Notes under the pieces: generated by a model
What the model saw: the letters and a program-made list of their open reading frames with translations, nothing else
What the model was told of the DNA's origin: nothing
Databases searched by the model: none
Assembly (NCBI GenBank): GCA_965222535.1
Contig: OZ244957.1
Location: 1,488,001 to 1,552,000, forward strand
From: G965222535 sp965222535
GTDB taxonomy: Bacteria > Pseudomonadota > Gammaproteobacteria > HK1
Direction: 5' to 3'
Length of the DNA: 64,000 nucleotides
Part shown: positions 33,718 to 43,168 of the stretch, piece after piece
Numbering within the stretch: the stretch's first letter is position 1
Layout of the letters: every line of letters begins with the position of its first letter
Position numbers and translations under genes: made by a program

Positions 33718-36700
33718 ATGAAGGATTCAAACCAGTACCTGCTGATGCAACCGCCGGCCGATAGTACCCACTACCCGTATGCTGGGGCAGCGAGGTGCCC
33801 CCAGCGGGGGTGGTCACGCTGGGCATTGAGCCTGCTCAGCGCAGCGTTGCTGCTGGGTATTGCTCCGGTCAATGCGCAGTTGGCATTTACCACTGACTCA
33901 TACACCTTCGCCAAGGACACCGGCAATAACATTGTCATTGGCACCGTAAGCGCCACCGACAGCGGCGGTGGCACTGCGTCAAATTACGTGCTTACGCAGA
34001 ACCCCGGCGGGCGCTTTGCGATCATGGGCGACGGCGTCATCCGCTATGTTGGCAGTGGTGAAGAAGACGTAACCCTAACCCCCAGCTATACCCTAATAGT
34101 GCGTGCGATCGAGGGTAGCTCAGAGGGGCTGTTCGTGGACGCTACGGTGCATGTAAGTGTGGGGATCTGCGACCGTACCCCGCCGGTGCAAAATTATATT
34201 GTCAATAATTTTTCCAGCATAAGCGCTTGTACTGATGCAACGGCAGCGAAACTGGCGGTGGCGACTGGGAACAATGGTCCGAATGTGGCAAGAATCCTGA
34301 ATGACATTACGTCATTGAAAAGCTGGGATTTTGCTGGCTTGATAGATCTTGGAGGTCAGCTTTTCCTTCGGCCTCCTCTCCACGAGACTTATGGAGTCGC
34401 CATCGGGGGGATGACCAGCTTACCAGAAGGGGTGTTTACGGATCTGAACAACTTGGATATTTTGGATGTATCGAGTCACAGGTTCAGCAGCCTGCCAAGC
34501 GGGGTGTTTGTCGGGCTAAACAATTTGACGCATCTGCAGTTGGACAATCAAGCGGATAATATCTTGGATGCTTCTCCTCCTAGTTCGACGAAGACCCTGA
34601 GCAGCTTGGCGGCGGGGGTGTTTAATGGCTTGGGTAAGCTAGAGGAGTTGAATTTAGCGTATAACAATCTGAGCAGCTGGCCGGCGGGGGTGTTTAATGG
34701 CTTGAGTAAGCTAGAGGGGTTGAATTTAGCGTATAACAATCTGAGTAGCTTGCCGGCGGGGGTGTTTAATGGCTTGAGTAGTCTGACAAGAGTTGATTTA
34801 TCGAGGAACCCAGGGGTGCCATTCAGTATTAATTTAGTGCCGCAACAGGAGCTTGGAAGTGCTACGGAAGTGCGGGTTAGCAGCTCTATGGCGGCCGTAG
34901 GCATTACTGTAAGGTGGACTGCCAGCGGCAGCAGCGCATCGGCTACGGAGACTGATACAGTAGCGATTTCCGCTGGCGCTACTACCAGCGGCGTCATAAC
35001 GCTGACAGCGCCCGATCATGCAATTTTTGCATTGAGCGGTGCAGCGTTCGCTGCTACCCAACTGGTTTCACGTGGCAACGTCTATGACGAAAACTACGGC
35101 CTTGCCTTAACCGTATCTAGTACTAGTCTGGGGAGCCCCCCTACATTTCCTCCGGTCAATGCGCAGTTGGCATTTACCACTGACTCATACACCTTCGCCA
35201 AGGACACCGGCAATAACATTGTCATTGGCACCGTAAGCGCCACCGACAGCGGCGGTGGCACTGCGTCAAATTACGTGCTTACGCAGAACCCCGGCGGGCG
35301 CTTTGCGATCATGGGCGACGGCGTCATCCGCTATGTTGGCAGTGGTGAAGAAGACGTAACCCTAACCCCCAGCTATACCCTAATAGTGCGTGCGATCGAG
35401 GGTAGCTCAGAGGGGTTGTTCGTGGACGCTATGGTGCATGTAAGTGTGGGGATCTGCGACCGTACCCCGCAGGTGCAAAATTATATTGTCAATAATTTTT
35501 CCAGCATAAGCGCTTGTACTGATGCAACGGCAGCGAAACTGGCGGTGGCGACTGGGAACAATGGTCCGAATGTGAAAAGAATCCTGAATGACATTACGTC
35601 ATTGAAAAGCTGGGATTTTGCTGGCTTGATAGATCTTGGAGGTCAGCTTTTCCTTCGGCCTCCTCTCGACGAGACTTATGGAGTCGCCATCGGGGGGATG
35701 ACCAGCTTACCAGAAGGGGTGTTTACGGATCTGAACAGCTTGGATGGTTTGGATTTATCGAGTCACAGGTTCAGCAGCCTGCCAAGCGGGGTGTTTGTCG
35801 GGCTAAACAATTTGACGCATCTGCAGTTGGACACTCAAGCGGATAATATCTTGGATGCTTCTCCTCCTAGTTCGACAAAGACCCTGAGCAGCTTGGCGGC
35901 GGGGGTGTTTAATGGCTTGGGTAAGCTAGAGGAGTTGGGTTTAGCGTATAACAATCTGAGCAGCTGGCCGGCGGGGGTGTTTAATGGCTTGAGTAGTCTG
36001 ACAAGAGTTGATTTATCGAGGAACCCAGGGGTGCCATTCAGTATTAATTTAGTGCCGCAACGGGAGCTTGAAAGTGCTACGGAAGTGCGGGTTAGCAGCT
36101 CTATGGCGGCCGTAGGCATTACTGTAAGGTGGACTGCCAGCGGCAGCGCATCGGCTACGGAGACTGGTACAGTAGCGATTTCCGCTGGCGCTACTACCAG
36201 CGGCGTCATAACGCTGACAGCGCCCGATCATGCAATTTTTGCATTGAGCGGTGCAGCGTTCGCTGCTACCCAACTGGTTTCACGTGGCAACGTCTATGAC
36301 GAAAACTACGGCCTTGCCTTAACCGTATCTAGTACTAGTCTGGGGAGAACCCCAGCATTCATCTTTCCCCATTACACCTTCGCCAAGGACACCGGCAATA
36401 ACATTGTCATTGGCACCGTAAGCGCCACCGACAGCGGCGGTGGCACTGCGTCAAATTACGTGCTTACGCAGAACCCCGGCGGGCGCTTTGCGATCATGGG
36501 CGACGGCGTCATCCGCTATGTTGGCAGTGGTGAAGAAGACGTAACCCTAACCCCCAGCTATACCCTAATAGTGCGTGCGATCGAGGGTAGCTCAGAGGGG
36601 CTGTTCGCGGACGCTACGGTGCAGGTGAGTGTGGGGATCTGCGACCGCACCCCGCCGGTGCAAAATTATATTGTCAATAATTTTTCCAGCATAAGCGCTT

Positions 36701-39700
36701 GTACTGATGCAACGGCAGCGAAACTGGCGGTGGCGACTGGGAACAATGGTCCGAATGTGGCAAGAATCCTGAATGACATTACGTCATTGAAAAGCTGGGA
36801 TTTTGCTGGCTTGATAGATCTTGGAGGTCGGCTTTTCCTTCGGCCTCCTCTCCACGAGACTTATGGAGTCGCCATCGGGGGCATGACCAGCTTACCAGAA
36901 GGGGTGTTTACGGATCTGAACAACTTGGATGTTTTGGATGTATCGAGTCACAGGTTCAGCAGCCTGCCAAGCGGGGTGTTTGTCGGGCTAAACAATTTGA
37001 CGCATCTGCAGTTGGACAATCAAGCGGATAATATCTTGGATGCTTCTCCTCCTAGTTCGACGAAGACCCTGAGCAGCTTGGCGGCGGGGGTGTTTAATGG
37101 CTTGGGTAAGCTAGAGGAGTTGAATTTAGCGTATAACAATCTGAGCAGCTGGTCGGCGGGGGTGTTTCATGGCTTGAGTAAGCTAGAGGGGTTGAATTTA
37201 GCGTATAACAATCTGAGTAGCTTGCCGGCGGGGGTGTTTAATGGCTTGAGTAGTCTGACAAGAGTTGATTTATCGAGGAACCCAGGGAGGCCATTCAGTA
37301 TTAATTTAGTGCCGCAACGGGAACTTGAAAGTGCTACGGAAGTGCGGGTTAGCAGCTCTATGGCGGCCGTAGGCATTACTGTAAGGTGGACTGCCAGCGG
37401 CAGCGCATCGGCTACGGAGACTGGTACAGTAGCGATTTCCGCTGGCGCTACTACCAGCGGCGTCATAACGCTGACAGCGCCCGATCATGCAATTTTTGCA
37501 TTGAGCGGTGCAGCGTTCGCTGCTACCCAACTGGTTTCACGTGGCAATGTCTATGACGACAACTACGGCCTTGCCTTAACCGTATCTAGTACTAGTCTGG
37601 GGAGAACCCCAGCATTCATCTTTCCCCATTACACCTTCGCCAAGGACACCGGCAATAACATTGTCATTGGCACCGTAAGCGCCACCGACAGCGGCGGTGG
37701 CACTGCGTCAAATTACGTGCTTACGCAGAACCCCGGCGGGCGCTTTGCGATCATGGGCGACGGCGTCATCCGCTATGTTGGCAGTGGTGAAGAAGACGTA
37801 ACCCTAACCCCCAGCTATACCCTAATAGTGCGTGCGATCGAGGGTAGCTCAGAGGGGCTGTTCGCGGACGCTACGGTGCAGGTGAGTGTGGGGATCTGCG
37901 ACCGCACCCCGCCGGTGCGGGATACGATCAGAGGCACAACCCCTTGCGCCGCTGTGACGCTAGGGGATTTGGGCAGTATTTCTGGGGCGTTGAATCTGGG
38001 CGGTAGCACTCTCACGGCATTGAAAAGCGTTGATTTCGCCGCTCTGACCAAGCTGCGAAAGTTGTATTTGAACGAAAACGACGTGGGCGCGCTGCCGCTG
38101 GGCGCGTTTGCCGGTTTGACCAGCCTGCAAGTACTGAATTTGAGAGGAAACCAATTGGGTGCGCTGCCGGCGGGTGTGTTTGCCGGGCTGACCAGTTTGG
38201 AACTGCTGAATTTGTACAACGCCGGATTGAACAGTCTGCCGGCGGGTGTGTTTGCGGATCTGAGTCGATTGAAAAAGTTATGGTTGTTCGCCAACCAACT
38301 GGATGCGCTGCCGGCGGATGTATTTGCGGGTCTGACCAATCTGGAGCTGCTGCAAGTGCATCAAAACGATGGCGCGCCTTTCCCGATTGAGTTAGCGGCG
38401 GAAGCGGTGGTGGACGCTCAGTTCATGGTGCGCAGTGATTTTGCTGGCCCGAGGATTACGGTCGGTTGGGAAGCCAGCGGCGGCTCAGCGGCAGTGACGA
38501 GTGGGACGGTGGTGATCGCGGCTGGCACCACGGCTGGTGCCCTAGTGTCCCTTGGCTCAGCCGCTTATACGAGCGTTACCCTGAGCAACCCGTCGCTTTA
38601 CACCGACTTCATGGGATTTGCGTTATCGCTATTCATTCCTCCGCCTCATCCGCTGGACGTGGTGTTTGACCAGGATAGCTACACGTTTGGGTTGACAGGC
38701 GGCACTGGCGCGGTCGCGCTGGGCACCGTGTCAGCGGGTAACGTACTCACTAGGATCAGTGATTATTCGATTACTGCGGGTGACGGTGCGCGCTTCAGTA
38801 TCGGTAACGACTATGCCAACGCTGGGGTCGTTTATTATATCGGTGCGGGCAATGAGGATGTCAGCCGCACGCCGAGCTATACCCTGACAATCATCGCCAG
38901 CGCCGGCGCTCAGAGCGCCACCGCAGCGGTGCAAGTGAACACTGGTATTTGCGCTCGCACGCAGCAGGTGCAGGAAGGGATCGTCGCGAAGATCGATGGC
39001 GTAACCAATTGCGCCGCTGTGACGCTAGGGGATTTGGGCGGCATTGCCGGGGCGTTGAACCTAGGCGGTCGCACTCTCACGGCATTGAAAAGCGTTGATT
39101 TTGCCGCTTTGACCAAGCTGCGAAAGTTGTATTTGAACGAAAACGACGTGGGCGCGCTGCCGCTGGGCGCGTTTGCCGGTTTGACCAGCCTGCAAGTACT
39201 GAATTTGAGAGGAAACCAATTTGGTGCGCTGCCGGCGGGTGTGTTTGCTGGGCTGACCAGTTTGGAACTGCTGAATTTGTACAACACCGGATTGGACAGT
39301 CTGCCGGCGGGTGTGTTTGCGGATCTGAGCCGGTTGAAAAAGTTATGGTTGTTCGCCAACCAACTGGATGCGCTGCCGGCGGATGTATTTGCGGGTCTGA
39401 CCAATCTGGAGCTGCTGCAAGTGCATCAAAACGATGGCGCGCCTTTCCTGATTGCTTTGGAAGGGGAAGCAGTGAGCAATGGGTTCGTGGTGAACAGTGA
39501 TTTTGCTGGCCCGAGGATTACGGTCAGTTGGGAAGCCAGCGGCGACACAACGGCAGTGACGAGTGGGACGGCGGTGATCGCGGCCGGCACCACTGCCAGC
39601 GCCCTAGTGTCCGTTGGTTCAGCCGCTTATACGAGCGTTACCCTGAGCAATCCGGCGCTTCACACCAGCTTCATCGGATTTGCGTTATCGCTACCTTCCC

Positions 39701-41511
39701 CCTCCTTTACCCTCGCCGCGTCATCGCTGATGCAGAAGGCGCTGCTTGCCAATGAGAAGCCGCTGTTCGATAGCGACCACTACAGCTTTACGCTGGCGGC
39801 GGAACACAATGGGTCGGTGGCGGCGTTCGCACTCGGTGCGGTCTCGGCGCACGACCCGAACGGGGATGCCGTCGGGTACGCGCTCGGTGTCGATGACAGC
39901 GGCAAGTTCCGCATTGACGGTGACAGCGGTGCGCTGTACTACATCGGCGATGGCGAAGTCGCTGGCAACAGTATGGCATTGGTGGTGAGCGCCAGCGATG
40001 GGACGTTGAGCGCAAGCGCAGCGGTTACCATCACGGTGGTGGCATCGCAGAGGGTGGAGAAGCGTACCCAGATGGCGCGCATGGTGTTGTCGCAGGTAGG
40101 GCACAATATCGCTATCCATACCATCGATGCCCTCAGCGGCCGCTTCGCTGCCGCGGCGCATACGCGGATTGCGGGTCGCGAACTGACGTTGGGTAGTTGG
40201 CTGGGCGATTGGATGAATGAAGGGAGGGCTGCTGCTTGGGACGAGGTAGAGCGCGAGGTTGATCTGACCGCCGAGGGGCGCAAACTGAAACACGACCTAG
40301 AGGAGCGCCTGCGCAGTGGCGGTTCCTTCCTGCTGCCGCTGGGAGGGGCTGGTGAGGGCGGCGGTCTGATGCAGAATTGGAGCATCTGGGGGCGTGGGAA
40401 GGTCAGTAGTTTTGCTAACCAAGCCAGCGAGGTGAGCGCGACAGGCGATAAGTGGGATGCGTGGTCGGGGTACTTAGGGGTGGATTACCGCACCCGCGAT
40501 GATCTGCTGATCGGTGCGGCGGTGTCGCGCAACGTGGACGCAAGCACCGCGCAGTTGGCTAGCGATGTCGACAGCCGTACCGAGGTGGGCAGCCAATTGA
40601 CGGGGGTTTACCCGTACCTGCATTGGTCAGGGGTAGGTCATCGGGTATGGGGGATGTTCGGCTACGGATGGGGAGAGGCTGAGGTAAGCGATAGCACTCT
40701 CGGAGAGTCGGGGATTGAAACCGACCTTGAGCTGAGCATTCTCGCCGCGGGGACGGAAAAGACGCTGTTGGCGGCGGGAGCGGTGGAGATAGCGGCTAAA
40801 GTAGATGCCTTCGCGGTGAATATGAAGTCGGCGGCGGTGAGCAATGAGCTAAATGCCACGGATACGGGTTCGCGGCGGCTACGGGCATTGCTGTCGGGGA
40901 GCCGCAGTTGGGGGTTGGAAGGCAGTGGCGGCAAGTTCATCGCTGGGGCTTCGTTTGGCGGACGCTGGGATGCAGGGGATGTGCTGAACGGTGTGGGGCT
41001 GGATGTGGGTGCAAACCTTCACTACGAGGCAGCGGCAATGTCATTGAAGGCACGTGGGCGGTGGCTGGTGCTCCACAGTGAAGATAGCCATCAGTGGGGC
41101 TTGGATGCGGCGCTGCGCTGGCGACCAACGGCACTGAATCGCGGCCTGTCGGTTGTTTTGGCACCGGTGTGGGGTCAGCCTGAGGCAAAACCGGAGACGC
41201 TGTGGAATAGCGGTGCTGCGGCGCTTGTCAGCAGCACTGCCAGCACGGGCAGCGGTTGGACCCCGGATCACACCAAACTATCGCTGGGCTATGGTATTGG
41301 CTACCACAGCGTATTGGTTTCTCCGTTCGCTGAGTTGGAGATGGAAAGCCACCGTATGGGACGTTTGCGCACGGGTATAAAGCTGGATTCGGATCGGCAG
41401 TCGAGTGCTGATTTGCAGCTATCCGTGTTCGGTGAGCGGCGCAACGGCAGCAGCAGCAGCACGGAAACCCCGGCGCGCTGGATAGGGTTTGAGGTGCGGA
41501 TGGGCTTTTGA
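33718..41511 (+). CDS. Giant LRR/cadherin-like repeat autotransporter
   Basis: A 2597-residue surface protein. Parts in order: a long autotransporter-type signal (about 1-55, hydrophobic WALSLLSAALLLGIAPVNAQ); three large near-identical units, each a cadherin-like fold (YTFAKDTGNNIVIGTVSATDSGG) then leucine-rich repeats of ~24 residues (LSSLPAGVFNGLSKLEGLNLAYNN) and a beta-rich cap; a fourth truncated unit; two copies of a second LRR/cap unit (LNLGGxTLTALKSVDFAALTKLRKLYLNEND); a last cadherin-like domain (about 2015-2115); a helical linker; and a ~380-residue beta-barrel (from about 2220) ending in the outer-membrane signal FEVRMGF with terminal Phe. It should export its repeats to the cell surface for adhesion or host interaction. 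I do not know a named homologue. Isolated gene. Confidence 0.88.
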   Translation: MKDSNQYLLMQPPADSTHYPYAGAARCPQRGWSRWALSLLSAALLLGIAPVNAQLAFTTDSYTFAKDTGNNIVIGTVSATDSGGGTASNYVLTQNPGGRFAIMGDGVIRYVGSGEEDVTLTPSYTLIVRAIEGSSEGLFVDATVHVSVGICDRTPPVQNYIVNNFSSISACTDATAAKLAVATGNNGPNVARILNDITSLKSWDFAGLIDLGGQLFLRPPLHETYGVAIGGMTSLPEGVFTDLNNLDILDVSSHRFSSLPSGVFVGLNNLTHLQLDNQADNILDASPPSSTKTLSSLAAGVFNGLGKLEELNLAYNNLSSWPAGVFNGLSKLEGLNLAYNNLSSLPAGVFNGLSSLTRVDLSRNPGVPFSINLVPQQELGSATEVRVSSSMAAVGITVRWTASGSSASATETDTVAISAGATTSGVITLTAPDHAIFALSGAAFAATQLVSRGNVYDENYGLALTVSSTSLGSPPTFPPVNAQLAFTTDSYTFAKDTGNNIVIGTVSATDSGGGTASNYVLTQNPGGRFAIMGDGVIRYVGSGEEDVTLTPSYTLIVRAIEGSSEGLFVDAMVHVSVGICDRTPQVQNYIVNNFSSISACTDATAAKLAVATGNNGPNVKRILNDITSLKSWDFAGLIDLGGQLFLRPPLDETYGVAIGGMTSLPEGVFTDLNSLDGLDLSSHRFSSLPSGVFVGLNNLTHLQLDTQADNILDASPPSSTKTLSSLAAGVFNGLGKLEELGLAYNNLSSWPAGVFNGLSSLTRVDLSRNPGVPFSINLVPQRELESATEVRVSSSMAAVGITVRWTASGSASATETGTVAISAGATTSGVITLTAPDHAIFALSGAAFAATQLVSRGNVYDENYGLALTVSSTSLGRTPAFIFPHYTFAKDTGNNIVIGTVSATDSGGGTASNYVLTQNPGGRFAIMGDGVIRYVGSGEEDVTLTPSYTLIVRAIEGSSEGLFADATVQVSVGICDRTPPVQNYIVNNFSSISACTDATAAKLAVATGNNGPNVARILNDITSLKSWDFAGLIDLGGRLFLRPPLHETYGVAIGGMTSLPEGVFTDLNNLDVLDVSSHRFSSLPSGVFVGLNNLTHLQLDNQADNILDASPPSSTKTLSSLAAGVFNGLGKLEELNLAYNNLSSWSAGVFHGLSKLEGLNLAYNNLSSLPAGVFNGLSSLTRVDLSRNPGRPFSINLVPQRELESATEVRVSSSMAAVGITVRWTASGSASATETGTVAISAGATTSGVITLTAPDHAIFALSGAAFAATQLVSRGNVYDDNYGLALTVSSTSLGRTPAFIFPHYTFAKDTGNNIVIGTVSATDSGGGTASNYVLTQNPGGRFAIMGDGVIRYVGSGEEDVTLTPSYTLIVRAIEGSSEGLFADATVQVSVGICDRTPPVRDTIRGTTPCAAVTLGDLGSISGALNLGGSTLTALKSVDFAALTKLRKLYLNENDVGALPLGAFAGLTSLQVLNLRGNQLGALPAGVFAGLTSLELLNLYNAGLNSLPAGVFADLSRLKKLWLFANQLDALPADVFAGLTNLELLQVHQNDGAPFPIELAAEAVVDAQFMVRSDFAGPRITVGWEASGGSAAVTSGTVVIAAGTTAGALVSLGSAAYTSVTLSNPSLYTDFMGFALSLFIPPPHPLDVVFDQDSYTFGLTGGTGAVALGTVSAGNVLTRISDYSITAGDGARFSIGNDYANAGVVYYIGAGNEDVSRTPSYTLTIIASAGAQSATAAVQVNTGICARTQQVQEGIVAKIDGVTNCAAVTLGDLGGIAGALNLGGRTLTALKSVDFAALTKLRKLYLNENDVGALPLGAFAGLTSLQVLNLRGNQFGALPAGVFAGLTSLELLNLYNTGLDSLPAGVFADLSRLKKLWLFANQLDALPADVFAGLTNLELLQVHQNDGAPFLIALEGEAVSNGFVVNSDFAGPRITVSWEASGDTTAVTSGTAVIAAGTTASALVSVGSAAYTSVTLSNPALHTSFIGFALSLPSPSFTLAASSLMQKALLANEKPLFDSDHYSFTLAAEHNGSVAAFALGAVSAHDPNGDAVGYALGVDDSGKFRIDGDSGALYYIGDGEVAGNSMALVVSASDGTLSASAAVTITVVASQRVEKRTQMARMVLSQVGHNIAIHTIDALSGRFAAAAHTRIAGRELTLGSWLGDWMNEGRAAAWDEVEREVDLTAEGRKLKHDLEERLRSGGSFLLPLGGAGEGGGLMQNWSIWGRGKVSSFANQASEVSATGDKWDAWSGYLGVDYRTRDDLLIGAAVSRNVDASTAQLASDVDSRTEVGSQLTGVYPYLHWSGVGHRVWGMFGYGWGEAEVSDSTLGESGIETDLELSILAAGTEKTLLAAGAVEIAAKVDAFAVNMKSAAVSNELNATDTGSRRLRALLSGSRSWGLEGSGGKFIAGASFGGRWDAGDVLNGVGLDVGANLHYEAAAMSLKARGRWLVLHSEDSHQWGLDAALRWRPTALNRGLSVVLAPVWGQPEAKPETLWNSGAAALVSSTASTGSGWTPDHTKLSLGYGIGYHSVLVSPFAELEMESHRMGRLRTGIKLDSDRQSSADLQLSVFGERRNGSSSSTETPARWIGFEVRMGF
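33901..35187 (+). repeat. Intragenic tandem repeat, type I unit 1 (1287 nt)
   Basis: Encodes one cadherin-like domain plus LRRs and cap. Anchor word TACACCTTCGCCAAGGACAC starts the unit and recurs at 35188, 36373 and 37630. Unit 1 has two full GVFNGLSKLE-type LRRs more or less identical to each other. Confidence 0.9.
35188..36372 (+). repeat. Intragenic tandem repeat, type I unit 2 (1185 nt)
   Basis: Nearly identical in DNA to unit 1 apart from scattered substitutions, but 102 nt shorter: one 72-nt LRR is missing and the junction to the next unit is 30 nt shorter. Silent and replacement differences are both rare. Confidence 0.9.
36373..37629 (+). repeat. Intragenic tandem repeat, type I unit 3 (1257 nt)
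   Basis: Nearly identical to unit 1, keeping the LRR that unit 2 lacks, and sharing with unit 2 the AGAACCCCAGCATTCATC junction into the next unit. Confidence 0.9.
37630..37920 (+). repeat. Intragenic tandem repeat, type I unit 4 (truncated)
   Basis: Only the cadherin-like domain of the type I unit (to GICDRTPPV) is kept, after which the sequence switches to the type II LRR unit. The first 290 nt match units 1-3 almost exactly. Confidence 0.88.
37944..39008 (+). repeat. Intragenic tandem repeat, type II unit 1 (1065 nt)
   Basis: Begins TTGCGCCGCTGTGACGCTAG and encodes LRRs (TKLRKLYLNENDVGALPLG), a beta cap and a cadherin-like domain (VVFDQDSYTFGLTGGTGAV). The anchor recurs at 39009. Confidence 0.85.
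39009..39700 (+). repeat. Intragenic tandem repeat, type II unit 2
   Basis: Second copy of the type II LRR and cap, near-identical in the LRR part and more divergent in the cap (DTTAVTSGTAVIAAGTTASA). It is followed by a different last cadherin-like domain and the linker to the barrel. Confidence 0.85.
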
Positions 41512-41555
41512 GTGGTAGCGGACAGCCGCTTAAGGCGGCGCTGGGATAGAGGACG

Positions 41556-41572
41556 GGGGGCGCAACGCCCCC
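41556..41572 (+). terminator. Hairpin after the autotransporter gene
   Basis: GGGGGCG-CAA-CGCCCCC, a seven-pair GC stem 45 nt after the stop codon. There is no U-run, so termination is possible but unproven. Confidence 0.4.
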
Positions 41573-41599
41573 TCATACGAGGTGATCGGCGCGCTCGTT

Positions 41600-42000
41600 G
41601 GGGCAAACCAGACGAATGCTGAGGGCGCTAAGCCAGAAAGCGCAGGCTGTACTGGGGTTAGGGGCTTGGAAGGGAGTACCGCTTAGGTGCGCTAAACACG
41701 CCTTCACCCTTTCCCCAATACAAACATCTTTACCCTCCTTATTCTCTTGAAAAGCAAGTGCAGCTTGTTTTTCAGGATTAAATAACGCTTCAGATTCCAG
41801 AGCACCGCCCGAACATGGGGCGTGCTCAATCAAGCACCTTCAAATAGCATGTGTATACTCATGACGGGAGGGGGTTAGCGGAAGGGATTGCTTTATTTTT
41901 AATGAGGAGCGCTTGCGGCGCGCCGTTCGCTGACCTCTCGATCCGCTCAACGGCACCGCGAAAGGATGGTTGGAAGGGTCATTGCCCCAATAGACAAGTC
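41600..42000. repeat. Composite dispersed repeats (inverted copies)
   Basis: Fills the 508-nt space between the autotransporter and lysJ. On the minus strand: family A end GACTTGTCTATTGGGG (from 42000), a family B block with CAACCATCCTTTCGCGGTGCC and GAGCGGATCGAGAGGTCAGCG (41985-41890), TTAATCC plus hairpin TGAAAAACAAG...CTTGCTTTTCA (about 41745-41775), GAGAATAAGGAGGG, GTTTGTATTGGGGAAAGGGTGAAGGCGTG and CCCCAGTACAGCCTGCG. These are the same modules as at 13905-14240 in another arrangement. No gene seen. Confidence 0.65.
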
Positions 42001-42019
42001 CCACACTCATGAGGGGACA

Positions 42020-43168
42020 CTAGGCTGTCAGGGTTTGCTGCAAGGCGTTGACGACCACAGAAAGTTGCGCTTCGGTGATCACCAGAGGCGGCAGTAAGCG
42101 GATCACGGTCGGGCCTGCCGGCAGCGCGATCACCCCCTGCTGCAGCAGGGTTTGCAGGTGCGGCGTTGCTTTTTCTTTCAGCTCAATGCCGATCATCAAG
42201 CCGATTTGCCGCAGCTCACGCACGCGCTGCGGTAGCGGTGCGCCAAACTGTGCCTTAAAATACGCCCCTTTGTCTCTCGCCTGCGTGGCCAGATCGTGCT
42301 GCTGCATGAAGGCGATCGCAGCATTCGCGGCGGCACAGGCCAAGGGGTTGCCGCCAAAGGTTGAGCCGTGGACGCCAACGCCTGCGGCAACCCGTGCGGA
42401 ACACAGCACCGCCCCCATCGGCATACCACCGGCAATGCCTTTCGCGAGGCACAGCAAATCCGGGGTGAGGTCAAACGCAGCGCAGGCAAAAAAGTGCCCG
42501 GTGCGGCAAAATCCGGTTTGCACCTCGTCGATGATCAGCAACGCGCCGCGTTCATCACACAAGCGCCGCGCTGTTGCAAGGTAATCGGCTGTTGCCGGTC
42601 GCACGCCGCCTTCACCCTGAATCGGTTCAAGCAGCACCGCGGCGGTGTCGTCGGTGACCGCCGCCGCCAGTCGCGCGCGATCGTTGAACGGCACAAACGT
42701 GCAACCGTCAAGCAGCGGCTCAAAGGCGTCGCGGTACTTAAAAGTGGCGCTAAGGGCACCCAAGGTGCGGCCATGAAAGCCGCGCATGGCGGCGACCAAG
42801 CCGAACCGTCCGGTGGTTCTACGGGCCAGCTTAATCGCGGCTTCAATGCTCTCGCTGCCGGAGTTGCAGAAAAATACGCGCTGCAACCCCGCTGGTGTCA
42901 GGTTGACCAAGGTTTCCATCAATCGGCTGCGCTGGTCGTTGAAGAACATGCCGGGGCAGGTCGTCAGCGTCTTTGCTTGGTGCGCCAAGGCTTTGGCCAC
43001 CGCAGGATTGGCATGGCCGATATTGGCGACTCCGATGCCGGCGGCGCAATCGAGGTATTCGCGCCCCTGATCGTCCCACACAACGGCCCCTTGGCCTCGG
43101 GTAAGGCTGATCCCGCGGGTTGGATAAACCTTAAGGCTGTAGCGCTCTTCCAGCGCCTGAATACTCAT
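42020..43168 (-). CDS. lysJ: LysJ/ArgD-type aminotransferase
   Basis: PLP-dependent class III aminotransferase that would aminate the LysW-bound semialdehyde, giving LysW-gamma-lysine or -ornithine (or N-acetylornithine if ArgD-like). 382 residues; GSESIEAAIKLARRTTGR (PLP phosphate loop), LIIDEVQTGFCRTG (PLP Asp) and LAKGIAGGMPMGA (Schiff-base Lys). It overlaps lysZ by 4 nt (ATGA), so it is the last gene of the lysY-amidotransferase-lysZ-lysJ operon. Sequence alone does not separate LysJ from ArgD; the name follows from the neighbours, which are clearly of LysW type. Confidence 0.88.
   Translation of the reverse strand: MSIQALEERYSLKVYPTRGISLTRGQGAVVWDDQGREYLDCAAGIGVANIGHANPAVAKALAHQAKTLTTCPGMFFNDQRSRLMETLVNLTPAGLQRVFFCNSGSESIEAAIKLARRTTGRFGLVAAMRGFHGRTLGALSATFKYRDAFEPLLDGCTFVPFNDRARLAAAVTDDTAAVLLEPIQGEGGVRPATADYLATARRLCDERGALLIIDEVQTGFCRTGHFFACAAFDLTPDLLCLAKGIAGGMPMGAVLCSARVAAGVGVHGSTFGGNPLACAAANAAIAFMQQHDLATQARDKGAYFKAQFGAPLPQRVRELRQIGLMIGIELKEKATPHLQTLLQQGVIALPAGPTVIRLLPPLVITEAQLSVVVNALQQTLTA

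Noticed and set aside
33901..37920. Considered as an assembly duplication of one gene
   Set aside because: Units differ by scattered substitutions and a whole LRR, and the reading frame stays open throughout, so true tandem repeats are more likely. Long reads would settle it.
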